Of a DNA stretch of 64,000 nt, positions 53,754 to 62,067 are shown piece by piece. Below the pieces are notes generated by a model. That model saw only the letters and a list, made by a program, of their open reading frames with translations. It had not been told where the DNA came from and searched no databases. The position numbers and the translations under genes are program-made. Numbering within the stretch: the stretch's first letter is position 1; each line of letters starts with the position of its first letter. The stretch comes from Mesorhizobium loti (lineage in GTDB: Bacteria > Pseudomonadota > Alphaproteobacteria > Rhizobiales > Rhizobiaceae): positions 307,056-371,055 of the forward strand of contig NZ_PJRO01000008.1 in assembly GCF_002858745.1 (NCBI RefSeq). Reading direction: 5' to 3'.

Positions 53754-54365
53754 TCACGGTAGCCATTCGATCGGAACGTGGCCCGGATCTGCCTCCACCC
53801 GTTTCAACCAGGCGCCGACAGCCGGAAAGGAGCTGAGAGCGAAGCCGCCATACTCGGCCGTGTGCGTGTAGGCGTAGAGAGCGATGTCGGCGATGCTGTA
53901 GACATTTCCCGCAAAAAACGGGCTCCGCTGGAGCCGCTGTTCCATGACGCCCAGCGCCTTGTTGCCGCGCTCCAGCGTCGTCGCGAGACGTTCCGGCGTG
54001 GCATCCTTTGCTCGCTCCGGGAAAGTGACCAGCGCCTTGCGCACGGCGATGTAGGGCTCGTGGCTGTATTGCTCGAAGAAAAGCCACTGATAGACCAGAC
54101 CCCGCTCATAGCGGTCGGCGGGCAGGAAGCGCGTGCCTTCGGCGAGATAGAGCAGGATGGCGTTGGATTCGGCGATGCGCCTGCCGTCGTCCAGCTCCAG
54201 CATCGGCACCATGGCGTTCGGGTTCTTGGCCACATACTCCGCAGTGCGTGTCGCGCCCGTGTGGGAGGAGACTTCGACATTGGTGAAAGATTGACCCAGC
54301 TTGGCCATCAACAGGCGCGGCTTATAACAATTGCCGCTGTCGATCATGCTGTAGAGAATGGTCAT
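53754..54365 (-). CDS. Glutathione S-transferase family protein
   Basis: This 203-residue protein starts MTILYSMIDSGNCYKPRLLM. The N-terminal domain carries NPNAMVPMLELDDGRRIAES, the cis-Pro and glutathione-binding Glu-Ser. The C-terminal domain has FFAGNVYSIADIALYAYTHT. The ATG at 54365 follows GGGAGCC; the longer upstream frame has no ribosome site. It is followed by another GST, a tandem but divergent pair. Confidence 0.88.
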   Translation of the reverse strand: MTILYSMIDSGNCYKPRLLMAKLGQSFTNVEVSSHTGATRTAEYVAKNPNAMVPMLELDDGRRIAESNAILLYLAEGTRFLPADRYERGLVYQWLFFEQYSHEPYIAVRKALVTFPERAKDATPERLATTLERGNKALGVMEQRLQRSPFFAGNVYSIADIALYAYTHTAEYGGFALSSFPAVGAWLKRVEADPGHVPIEWLP

Positions 54366-54565
54366 CCTGGCTCCCTCAAAGCATCCGTTTGCCCGAGCAG
54401 ACCCTGGGCATCCAGCGATTTCTTTTTGTGAATACCGATAAGCGCTGCTGATGTATCCCACAGCCCTGGCGGGCGTCCGTTGTTGACAGCATGTCCGCGA
54501 CGATGCCGCCACCCGAAACCGGATGAACCAGGGAAGCCGGCCGGCTGGCCGCTCCCCTCATGCAC

Positions 54566-55615
54566 TCACTGCACGATCCGTTTTCCGAAACTTCTTGTCG
54601 GATGCGCCGACGGGCCGGAAACACCGCCGCCAACATCGCTGTTCGGCTGTGGCCCCGGTTCGGGCATATGCACGGCCCTGGCATAGCTGCGGAAGCTGGT
54701 CGGCGCGATTTCGGGCTTGGCCAAAACATAGCCCTGCACCATCGACGCACCGGACTTTTCGGCAAGATCGAGCTGCCAGCTCTCCTCTATGCCCTCGAAC
54801 ACTGTCCGGATGCCGCGCCCCTCGAATGCCGCCACCATCGTCATCAGCAACGCGAACCCTGCGCCGGATTCCATCAGCTGGGTGATCCAGTGCGCGTCGA
54901 ACTTCACGATGTCCGGTTTCAGCTCCTTGATCCGGTTGATGTCGGAATCGTCGGCGCCATAGTCATCGACGGCAATCCGGAACCCGTTTGCCCTCAGCGC
55001 TTCGACGAAGTCGCTCAGCGCGCTCTTGGACGCGGAGCGCTGCTCAGTCACCTCGCAGACGACCCGCTTCGGGTCGATGCCCGCTTCGTGCAGCACCAGG
55101 CGCATCTCGCGCAACGCATTGTCCGACACCGCCCTGTCGATGAAAACGGACGGGTCGAAATTGACGAAGATCGACGCATCGTCCGGCAAGCAGGTCCCGG
55201 CGTTGAGGAGATGCAGCGTTCGCGTCAGGGCCTCGACATGCAATCTGTCGGCCGGCGGGCAGGTGGCAAAGAATTGACCGGGCGATAGCGGCTCGCCGTC
55301 GCGGAACGGCCGGATCAGCCCCTCGAAAGCCGCGATGGAGAGCTTGCCATCCTGGAAGGCATAGATTGGCTGAAACGCGCTTTTCAGGGTGTACAAGCCC
55401 CACACCCCGGTCGAGGTACCATCGTCGTGACGAATGATATGGGCAAGCCCGATACTGCGCGACACCGTCCCTCGCTTCGCCGCGTGCGAAAACCAGGCAA
55501 ATCTACCGACCAAGGTTTTACTGCGCGTTAATGATACCAATTGGCCTTGTGAGTCCAAAAAACTGAACCACTGGCTCAGCAGAGGAAGCTTGCGCTTGTT
55601 TTGCCGATACGACAA
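54566..55615 (-). CDS. EAL-domain protein (possible c-di-GMP phosphodiesterase)
   Basis: This protein has up to 349 residues. The EAL domain spans about 78-320: LKSAFQPIYAFQDGKLSIAA, then FEGLIRP at 98-100 where EAL is EGL, then IFVNFDPSVF, CEVTEQ, RIAVDDYGADDSDINRIKEL and DIVKFDAHWI. The metal ligands Glu, Asn, Glu and Asp-Asp and the Lys are largely kept, so activity is possible despite the EGL variant. No GGDEF or transmembrane segment is seen. The start is uncertain: TTG at 55615 opens the frame, and a GTG 51 codons later is an alternative. Confidence 0.82.
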   Translation of the reverse strand: MSYRQNKRKLPLLSQWFSFLDSQGQLVSLTRSKTLVGRFAWFSHAAKRGTVSRSIGLAHIIRHDDGTSTGVWGLYTLKSAFQPIYAFQDGKLSIAAFEGLIRPFRDGEPLSPGQFFATCPPADRLHVEALTRTLHLLNAGTCLPDDASIFVNFDPSVFIDRAVSDNALREMRLVLHEAGIDPKRVVCEVTEQRSASKSALSDFVEALRANGFRIAVDDYGADDSDINRIKELKPDIVKFDAHWITQLMESGAGFALLMTMVAAFEGRGIRTVFEGIEESWQLDLAEKSGASMVQGYVLAKPEIAPTSFRSYARAVHMPEPGPQPNSDVGGGVSGPSAHPTRSFGKRIVQ

Positions 55616-55662
55616 TAGAGACGCCGCTGCCGGTTTGGCAGCTGCCTTATGGAGATCTTGTC

Positions 55663-56865
55663 ATGGCCTTCCTCGCCGACACCCTTTCCCGCGTAAAGCC
55701 TTCCGCGACCATCGCGGTCACGCAGAAAGCACGCGAGCTGAAAAACGCCGGCCGCGACATCATCGGCCTCGGCGCTGGCGAGCCCGATTTCGATACGCCT
55801 GACAACGTCAAGAACGCGGCGATCGAAGCGATCCGCCGCGGCGAAACGAAATATCCGCCGGTCTCCGGCATCGCCCCGCTGCGCGACGCGATCGCCAGGA
55901 AGTTCAAGCGCGAGAACAATCTCGACTACAAGCCGGAGCAGACCATCGTCGGCACCGGTGGCAAGCAGATCCTGTTCAACGCCTTCATGGCAACGCTGAA
56001 CCCAGGCGACGAAGTCATCATCCCCCGCCCCTACTGGGTGAGCTACCCCGAGATGGTGGCGATCTGCGGCGGCACGGCGACCTTTGCCGAGACCAGCATC
56101 GACAATGGCTTCAAGCTGACGGCGGGTGGGCTGGAGAAGGTCATCACGTCGAAGACCAAATGGCTGGTGATGAACTCGCCGTCCAACCCATCCGGTGCAG
56201 CCTACACTGAAGCCGAGCTCAAGGCGCTGGCCGAGGTGCTGCTGAGACATCCCCAGGTCTGGATCCTGACCGACGACATGTACGAGCATCTCACCTATGG
56301 CGATTTCGTCTTCAGGACCATTGCCGAGGTCGAGCCGCGCCTTTACGAGCGCACGCTGACGATGAACGGCGTGTCGAAAGCCTATGCCATGACCGGCTGG
56401 CGTATCGGCTATGCGGCAGGGCCGCTGCCGCTGATCAAGGCCATGGACATGATCCAGGGCCAGCAGACCTCGGGCGCCTGCACGATCGCGCAATGGGCCT
56501 CGGTGGAAGCACTGAACGGCCCGCAGGATTTCGTGAAGAAGAACAAGGCGATCTTCCAGGCGCGCCGCGACCTCGTCGTGTCGATGCTCAACCAGGCGCG
56601 TGGCATCACCTGCCCGTCGCCTGAAGGCGCTTTCTATGTCTATCCGTCCTGTGCCCAGTTGATCGGGAAAAAGACGCAAGGCGGCAAGGTGATCGATACC
56701 GACGAAACCTTCTGTTCGGAACTGCTGGAAGCCGAAGGCGTGGCGGTGGTGTTCGGTTCGGCATTCGGCCTCGGCCCGAACTTCCGCATTTCCTACGCGA
56801 CGTCAGAAAAATTGCTGGAAGAGGCCTGCACACGCATCCAGCGCTTCACGGGCAGCCTGAGCTGA
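55663..56865 (+). CDS. aatA: Aspartate aminotransferase (class I/II, PLP-dependent)
   Basis: This enzyme moves amino groups between aspartate and 2-oxoglutarate. The 400-residue protein has LGAGEPDFDTPDNVK at the N-terminus, SPSNPSGAAYTEAEL, DDMYEHL and the PLP lysine K239 in NGVSKAYAMTGWRIGYAAGP. The arrangement matches the alphaproteobacterial AspAT subgroup 1b, some of which also act on aromatic or prephenate substrates. GGAG precedes the ATG. A strong terminator follows. Confidence 0.93.
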   Translation: MAFLADTLSRVKPSATIAVTQKARELKNAGRDIIGLGAGEPDFDTPDNVKNAAIEAIRRGETKYPPVSGIAPLRDAIARKFKRENNLDYKPEQTIVGTGGKQILFNAFMATLNPGDEVIIPRPYWVSYPEMVAICGGTATFAETSIDNGFKLTAGGLEKVITSKTKWLVMNSPSNPSGAAYTEAELKALAEVLLRHPQVWILTDDMYEHLTYGDFVFRTIAEVEPRLYERTLTMNGVSKAYAMTGWRIGYAAGPLPLIKAMDMIQGQQTSGACTIAQWASVEALNGPQDFVKKNKAIFQARRDLVVSMLNQARGITCPSPEGAFYVYPSCAQLIGKKTQGGKVIDTDETFCSELLEAEGVAVVFGSAFGLGPNFRISYATSEKLLEEACTRIQRFTGSLS

Positions 56866-56891
56866 CCCTTCAAGAGATTCGAAAGACCCGC

Positions 56892-56921
56892 AAAAAGCCC
56901 GGTTCATGACCGGGCTTTTTT
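56892..56921 (+). terminator. Intrinsic terminator after the aminotransferase gene
   Basis: AAAAAGCCCGGT-5-ACCGGGCTTTTTT: a perfect stem with T tract. It has A and T tracts on both sides, so it can also act for the convergent cupin gene. Confidence 0.9.
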
Positions 56922-56940
56922 GTTGGACGGCCGCGCAGCG

Positions 56941-57336
56941 TCATCCTCGATATTGTTCGTCGCTGACCGGCTCCAGCCAGTCGACAGGCGAACCGTTGAG
57001 CGCCTCCTGCATGGCGATATGGGTCATTGCCGTCTTCTGTGCCGCACCATGCCAGTGCTTTTCGCCAGGCTCGAACCAGACCGTGTCACCGGCCCTGATC
57101 TCCTGGATCGGTCCACCCCAGCTCTGCGCCAACCCGGCACCGGAGACGACATGGATTGTCTGGCCGAGCGGATGGGTGTGCCAATGGGTGCGCGCGCCCG
57201 CCTCGAAACTCACCGAAGTGGCCCTCAACCGCGCCGGTGCCTCTGCCTCGATGATCGGGTTCTGCGTCACCCTCCCGGTGAAATAAGCATCCGAGGCGAT
57301 GATGGTCGGCACACTGCCGCAAGCGATGATCTTCAT
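56941..57336 (-). CDS. Cupin-domain protein
   Basis: This 131-residue single-cupin protein has motif 1 in SFEAGARTHWHTHPLGQTIHVV (H-x-H, Gln, His metal ligands) and motif 2 in GDTVWFEPGEKHWHGA. The pattern W-H-x-H-P-x-G-Q resembles small (R)-mandelonitrile lyase-like or carboxymuconolactone-associated cupins; the substrate is unknown. GGAAGGAG precedes the ATG at 57336. Confidence 0.85.
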   Translation of the reverse strand: MKIIACGSVPTIIASDAYFTGRVTQNPIIEAEAPARLRATSVSFEAGARTHWHTHPLGQTIHVVSGAGLAQSWGGPIQEIRAGDTVWFEPGEKHWHGAAQKTAMTHIAMQEALNGSPVDWLEPVSDEQYRG

Positions 57337-57400
57337 CGAATTCTCCTTCCAGCTTTCCAAATCAGGCTCTTTGTCGACCAAGCATAGCCGCACGTCATCC

Positions 57401-57498
57401 AGAGCAATTCCACTTTTCCCTGAAGTTTGGAATTGCTCTATCTTTTTTCACGCAATTCCGGAGGCAAAACCGCTGCACACTTTTGCTGGAATTGCTCT
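57401..57498. repeat. Palindromic repeat A, copy 8 (double)
   Basis: AGAGCAATTCC-17-GGAATTGCTCT forms an extra inverted repeat. It is followed by module A on the minus strand (ACGCAATTCCGGAGGC to TTTTGCTGGAATTGCTCT). Three copies of the AGAGCAATTCC end are thus present within 98 bases. Confidence 0.8.
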
Positions 57499-57622
57499 AT
57501 TTTCCTTGCCCTGCTTTCGAACCCATGTTTCGATGTTCGCGGGCCGCCGGCAAACGCCTTCGGCCCGCGACGGCCGACAGGCCGGCCGCCGCTCTCAGCG
57601 GAATGCCTGAGTGGAGGTCAGC

Positions 57623-59674
57623 ATGGGTAATCGCGCCGGAGGACGACGCTCGGGACCGAAATGCATTGCCATAGTCGGTCCCTTCGCAAGCGGTAAGACG
57701 ACACTTCTCGAAGCCATTCTCGCCCGAACGGGCGCCATACCTCGCCAGAACCCGGTTTCGTCCGGCAACACTGTATCGGACCATTCCGCGGAAGCCCGCG
57801 CCCACGCCATGAGCGTGGAGGCAACCGTTGCCACCGCCGAATTCATGGGTGACGAGCTCACCTTCATCGACTGTCCCGGCTCCATCGAATTCGCCTTCGA
57901 GGCGGAACCTGTCCTGGCAGGTTGTGACATCGCCGTCGTCGTGGCCGAGGCGGATGAAAAGAAGATTCCCGCGCTGCAGCTCATCATGCGCAAGCTCGAC
58001 GATCTTGGCGTGCCGCGCATCCTGTTCCTGAACAAGGTCGACAAAGCGATCGCCGGGGTGCGCGAGACCTTGAAGATGCTGCAGCCGACCAGTTCGGTGC
58101 CGCTGCTGCTGCGGCAGATTCCGCTGCGCAAGGACGGTGTCGTCATCGGCTCGATCGACCTCGCGCTGGAGCGCGCCTACATCTACCGCGAATATGCCGA
58201 GAGCGAAGTCGCGGAAATCCCCGGCGACGACAAGGCGCGCGAGATCGAAGCGCGGTTTTCGATGCTGGAAACCCTTGCCGACCATGATGATCAGCTGATG
58301 GAGCAATTGCTCGAAGAGATCGAACCGCCCAAGGACGCCATCTTCGACGATCTCGCCGCGGATCTGCGCGATGGCACGGTTACGCCGGTGCTGATCGGCA
58401 CGGCGGAAAAAGGCAACGGCGTGCTGCGGCTCCTGAAGACGCTTCGTCACGATGCGCCCGATATCGCGGCCACCCGCAAGCGCCTCGGCGCGCCAGACGG
58501 CGCGGCGACTGTCGTACAGGTGATGAAGACCATTCACACCCCGCATGGCGGCAAGCTTTCAGTTTCCCGTATCCTCTCAGGCCAGATCAATGACGGAACC
58601 GAGCTGTTCCTTTCCGACGGCAACAGCGCAAAGGTTTCCGGTATCTACCGCATGCTCGGCAAGGACCAGTCGAAGCTGACCGCAGCGAAGGCCGGCGAGA
58701 CCGTGGCGCTCGGCAAGCTGGACGAGGTCCGTACCGGCCAGACCCTGACCTCAGCCAAAGGTGGCATGAAAGCACTCGTCGACCTTGCTCCGCCACAACC
58801 GGTCTTCGCTTTTGCCTTGCGGCCGAAAGAGCGCAAGGACGACGTGAAGATGTCGGCGGCCATCCAGCGCCTTGCCGAGGAGGATCCCTCGCTCAGCCTC
58901 AACCACAACCAGGACTCGGCCGAGACGGTGCTGTCAGGTCACGGCGAGATGCATCTGCGCGTAGTGCGCGAGCGGCTGGAAGGCAAGAACCAGATCGCGG
59001 TCGAAGGACACGCGCCCGCAGTGCCCTATCGCGAAACCATCCGCAAGTCGGTGCAGCAGCGCGGCCGCCACAAGAAACAGTCCGGTGGTCACGGCCAGTT
59101 CGGCGACGTCGTGCTGGAGATCAAGCCATTGCCGCGCGGCACCGGTTTCCAGTTCACCGACACCATCACCGGCGGTGTAGTGCCCAAGACCTATATCCAG
59201 TCGGTCGAAACCGGTGCGCGCGATTCTCTGAAAACCGGTCCGCTTGGCTTCCCCGTCGTCGACGTTGCCGTCAACCTTTCCGACGGCTCCTATCACACGG
59301 TCGATTCGTCCGACATGGCCTTCCAGATGGCTGCAAAGCTCGCCATGCGGGAAGGCATGGCGACCTGTTCACCGGTGCTCCTGGAACCAGTCATGAAGGT
59401 CGAGATCGTCACGCCTTCCGACGCCACGGCCAGGATCATCGCGCTCATTCCACAAAGGCGCGGTCAGATCCTCGGCTACGACGCCAGGGCCGATTGGCCT
59501 GGCTGGGACGTCGTCGAAGCGACCATGCCTCAGGCCGAGATTGGTGACCTGATCATCGAGCTGCGCTCGGCGACGGCCGGCGTTGCCAGCTACCGTGCGA
59601 ACTTCGACCACATGGCGGAACTGACAGGCCGCCTCGCCGACGACGTCATGAACGCCAACGGCAAGGCCGCCTGA
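57623..59674 (+). CDS. Elongation factor G-like GTPase (EF-G paralogue)
   Basis: This 683-residue translational GTPase has the full EF-G domain order. The P-loop is GPFASGKTTLLEAIL, G3 is DCPGSIEF and G4 is NKVD. Domain II (VVQVMKTIHTPHGGKLSVSR) and domains III-V (RETIRKSVQQRGRHKKQSGGHGQFGDV, LIPQRRGQILGYDARADWPG) follow. The P-loop lacks the HVDAGKTT of canonical EF-G, and the switch region is divergent, as in EF-G-like paralogues whose role is recycling or unknown. It is not next to rpsL/rpsG, where the main fusA normally is. GGAGG precedes the ATG at 57623. Confidence 0.9.
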   Translation: MGNRAGGRRSGPKCIAIVGPFASGKTTLLEAILARTGAIPRQNPVSSGNTVSDHSAEARAHAMSVEATVATAEFMGDELTFIDCPGSIEFAFEAEPVLAGCDIAVVVAEADEKKIPALQLIMRKLDDLGVPRILFLNKVDKAIAGVRETLKMLQPTSSVPLLLRQIPLRKDGVVIGSIDLALERAYIYREYAESEVAEIPGDDKAREIEARFSMLETLADHDDQLMEQLLEEIEPPKDAIFDDLAADLRDGTVTPVLIGTAEKGNGVLRLLKTLRHDAPDIAATRKRLGAPDGAATVVQVMKTIHTPHGGKLSVSRILSGQINDGTELFLSDGNSAKVSGIYRMLGKDQSKLTAAKAGETVALGKLDEVRTGQTLTSAKGGMKALVDLAPPQPVFAFALRPKERKDDVKMSAAIQRLAEEDPSLSLNHNQDSAETVLSGHGEMHLRVVRERLEGKNQIAVEGHAPAVPYRETIRKSVQQRGRHKKQSGGHGQFGDVVLEIKPLPRGTGFQFTDTITGGVVPKTYIQSVETGARDSLKTGPLGFPVVDVAVNLSDGSYHTVDSSDMAFQMAAKLAMREGMATCSPVLLEPVMKVEIVTPSDATARIIALIPQRRGQILGYDARADWPGWDVVEATMPQAEIGDLIIELRSATAGVASYRANFDHMAELTGRLADDVMNANGKAA

Positions 59675-59729
59675 CGCTTCGCGCCTGAGCCGGCTCGCTC
59701 AGGCGCGAACCGATTTTGAGGTTGAAAAC

Positions 59730-59762
59730 AAAACGGCGTCCGGTTTGACCGGACGCCGTTTT
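59730..59762 (+). terminator. Intrinsic terminator after the EF-G-like gene
   Basis: AAAACGGCGTCCGGT-3-ACCGGACGCCGTTTT is a perfect 15-bp arm pair, about 55 bases after the stop. Confidence 0.9.
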
Positions 59763-60223
59763 CGCGGACCGCTTTCTTGGGAGAAAAGACGTCAGGTCCG
59801 CCGCATGAAATCCGATCCAGGTGCTGTCACCTCAACCGGAAGAAATAGGCTGGACGCGGTCGTTGCCAGAGCCCGATCGAGCGTGAGATGCCCCCATCCC
59901 TCGAACGATTCTGACCGCGTCCTGGATATGTGCATACCCGCTAATTCGCGTCCGCTGCATGTTACTTAGGGTTACACGTGACCGTTACATGACGGATAGC
60001 TAACGCAACGGCCCGAAAATCGGAATCGATTTTTCGGAAAGCACGATGCGTAGACAAAAGCATTAGAGCGTCCTTTTGCGCGTCCAAATAAACGCGCGCC
60101 GCTCCAACGTTCAACGGTCATGAAATCGCACGAACGCTCGGCCAAACACCTCTTTCGCGCGGGCACGAATATGCGTGCTGAAGAGTTTTTTCCGGTGCGC
60201 GATTTTCCCTGTAGCAGGCAACA
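59763..60223. other. Intergenic region downstream of the AbcR-like RNA
   Basis: No convincing gene is present. A degenerate Mesorhizobium-type repeat (family D) lies at about 60011-60105: CCGAAAATCG pairs with CGATTTTTCGG, followed by GATGCGTAGACAAAAGC and a TTAGAGCG end. The rest shows nothing I can assign. Confidence 0.45.
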
Positions 60224-60340
60224 AAAAAGCCGGATCGCGAAGACCCGGCTAAGTTGAATGGAGATGCCCGTTAGGGCTAAACCTCCAGAGGGGAACACTC
60301 GAGGGCGCTAATGGGAGGAGAACGCGCCCAGGAGATGATC
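60224..60340 (-). ncRNA. AbcR-like (alpha-r15 type) trans-acting small RNA
   Basis: On the minus strand three hairpins follow one another. SL1 is GGGCGC, a 15-base loop and GCGCCC (60329-60303). Its loop GTTCTCCTCCCATTA contains CUCCUCCCAU, complementary to ribosome-binding sites. SL2 is GGAG-5-GCCC-4-GGGC-2-CTCC. SL3 is GCCGGGTC-TTCGC-GATCCGGC followed by TTTTTT (terminator, 60250-60224). TATATT near 60349-60344 could be the -10. AbcR RNAs use CUCCCA-type loops to block ABC-transporter mRNAs and, as I recall, are encoded next to lsrB/vtlR in Sinorhizobium and Agrobacterium, matching this location. Only one copy is visible. Confidence 0.75.
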
Positions 60341-60589
60341 AATATATGGGCGCTTCCTGCCCGACAAACAAGCATCTATTTTGCAACGCACACATGCAAA
60401 AAGACACAGGCTGTGGTCCAACGTACATTTCTTAGCCATAGGGCCAGAAATGCAGGCATGTTGCACCGTCACCACCATGTTGCGCCGCAAATCGATGCAA
60501 TCATGGGCGGGCAAGGGACGAAGCCCTGCCGCCAAAGCAGGCAGTCAAACCGACGCAGTCTCGCCTGAAACGAGCGATTGGGGATCGTC
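60341..60589. other. AbcR-like RNA promoter region
   Basis: This 249-base region separates the small RNA (minus) from the methyltransferase gene (plus). It should hold both promoters. A possible LysR-type site, AAGCATCTATTTTGCAA at 60370-60386, lies about 35-50 bases upstream of the presumed RNA start. No gene is supported. Confidence 0.4.
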
Positions 60590-61093
60590 ATGAAGAACAG
60601 GACTTCGGCAATCTTCGGCAGTGCAATTTTCTTTCTGGCGGCGCCCTGCATCGTTGCCGGCGCGCTGCCCTGGCTGATCCTCGATCACTATCGCCTCCCC
60701 TTCTCGACGGCGCTGCCTTTCGTCGCAATCGGCTGCATCCTGATCGTGGTGGCTGTCGCGGGCCTCCTGCATTCCTTTGCCCGCTTCGCCCTCGAAGGGC
60801 TCGGCACGCCAGCACCGGTCGCTCCGACGGAGAAACTGGTAGTCGGCGGTATCTATCGGCATGTCCGCAACCCGATGTATGTCGCAGTGCTTTCGATCAT
60901 CGCCGGCCAGGCGTTGCTCTTCGCAAGCTGGGCGGTCGTTCTCTACGGGGTGGTGATGGGCATCGCCATGGCGTCGTTCGTGCACTTCTATGAAGAGCCG
61001 ACACTCGCCAGGCGCTACGGCGCCGAATATGAAACCTATCGGCGCGCGGTGCCAGGCTGGCTGCCACGTCTGACGCCATGGCACGGCGTATGA
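60590..61093 (+). CDS. Isoprenylcysteine O-methyltransferase (ICMT/PEMT) family membrane protein
   Basis: This 167-residue protein has four or five hydrophobic helices. The family motif is VVGGIYRHVRNPMYVAVLSII, with RNPMY in place of the RHPMY seen in the protein at 7487-8161, and the C-terminal EEPTLARRYGAEYETYRRAV. It is likely a membrane methyltransferase of unknown substrate. The ATG at 60590 has GGGGA upstream; the TTG four codons earlier is less likely. It lies between the small RNA and lsrB and is convergent with lsrB. Confidence 0.82.
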   Translation: MKNRTSAIFGSAIFFLAAPCIVAGALPWLILDHYRLPFSTALPFVAIGCILIVVAVAGLLHSFARFALEGLGTPAPVAPTEKLVVGGIYRHVRNPMYVAVLSIIAGQALLFASWAVVLYGVVMGIAMASFVHFYEEPTLARRYGAEYETYRRAVPGWLPRLTPWHGV

Positions 61094-61115
61094 CCGCACA
61101 TCACCAAGGCCAGGA

Positions 61116-62012
61116 TCAGTATGACCAGTTGCGGGCCTTGGCGATGATGAAGTCGCGGAAGACGTGTAGCTTTGCCTGGTTCTTCATCGCATCAGGATAA
61201 GCGAAATAGGTGTCGAAGGATGGCACCTCGGTTTCAGGCAGAAGCTGCACCAGGCCCGCATCCTTGCCGACGACATAGTCCGGCAGCATGGCAATGCCAG
61301 CACCGCCTTGCACGGCGCGCTTGATCGACAGGATATCGTTGATCTGCAGCGTCGGCACACGCTGGCCGCTTTCGAAGTCGCCGACCGTTTCCAGCCAGTT
61401 GAGTTCCGACAGATGCGTCGGCACCGGCACCCCGAAGGTGACGATGCGATGGTTCTTCAGTTCGGCCACCGTCGCCGGCTTGCCGAATTTGTTCACATAG
61501 GCGGGCGATGCATAAAGGTGGAAGTGCACCGTGAACAGGCGTCGCTGGATCAGGTCCGGCTGCTGCGGCTGCCTCAGTCGAATGGCGCAGTCGGCCTGGC
61601 GCATGGTGAGATCCAGTTCCTCATTGGCGAGAATGAGTTGGAGATGGATCTCCGGATAAAGGTCGATGAATTCCTGCACGCGGTCGGTCAGCCAGCCGGC
61701 GCCCAGACCCACGGTGGTCGTCACGCGCAGGATACCCGACGGGCGATCCTTGGATTCCGCCAGCCGGGTCTTGATCGATTCCAGCTTCATCAGCACGTCA
61801 TGCGCCGTGCGAAACAGCATCTCGCCTTGTTCGGTCAGCACGAGGCCACGCGCATGGCGATGGAACAGCGGCACGCCGACATCATGTTCCAGCGCGCTGA
61901 CCTGCCTTGAAATGGCCGACTGCGAAAGGTGCAGTGTCTCGGCCGCGTGAGTGAACGACCCAGCCTCGGCGGCTGCGTGAAACACGCGAAGTTTGTCCCA
62001 ATCCAGCGCCAT
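61116..62012 (-). CDS. lsrB: LysR-family regulator LsrB/VtlR
   Basis: This 298-residue LysR regulator begins MALDWDKLRVFHAAAEAGSF, then THAAETLHLSQSAISRQVSALEHDVGV (helix-turn-helix). A substrate-binding-like effector domain follows (RVTTTVGLGAGWLTDRVQEF, RQADCAIRLRQPQQPDLIQR). The sequence agrees closely with what I recall of Sinorhizobium LsrB and Brucella/Agrobacterium VtlR. These control virulence or symbiosis, oxidative stress and AbcR small RNAs. The Cys in QADCAIRL corresponds to a cysteine implicated in redox sensing in LsrB (recalled, not checked). It lies 55 bases after trxB on the same strand, as in related genomes. Confidence 0.9.
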   Translation of the reverse strand: MALDWDKLRVFHAAAEAGSFTHAAETLHLSQSAISRQVSALEHDVGVPLFHRHARGLVLTEQGEMLFRTAHDVLMKLESIKTRLAESKDRPSGILRVTTTVGLGAGWLTDRVQEFIDLYPEIHLQLILANEELDLTMRQADCAIRLRQPQQPDLIQRRLFTVHFHLYASPAYVNKFGKPATVAELKNHRIVTFGVPVPTHLSELNWLETVGDFESGQRVPTLQINDILSIKRAVQGGAGIAMLPDYVVGKDAGLVQLLPETEVPSFDTYFAYPDAMKNQAKLHVFRDFIIAKARNWSY

Positions 62013-62067
62013 GATTCCCCTCGTTTCGTTTTTGGCGTCTGAAGAAAGATTTCGGAGATTTTGCGGC

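Noticed and set aside
59972..60298. 108-codon minus-strand frame overlapping the small RNA
   Set aside because: It starts inside the structured RNA and runs through its terminator; no ribosome site or similarity.
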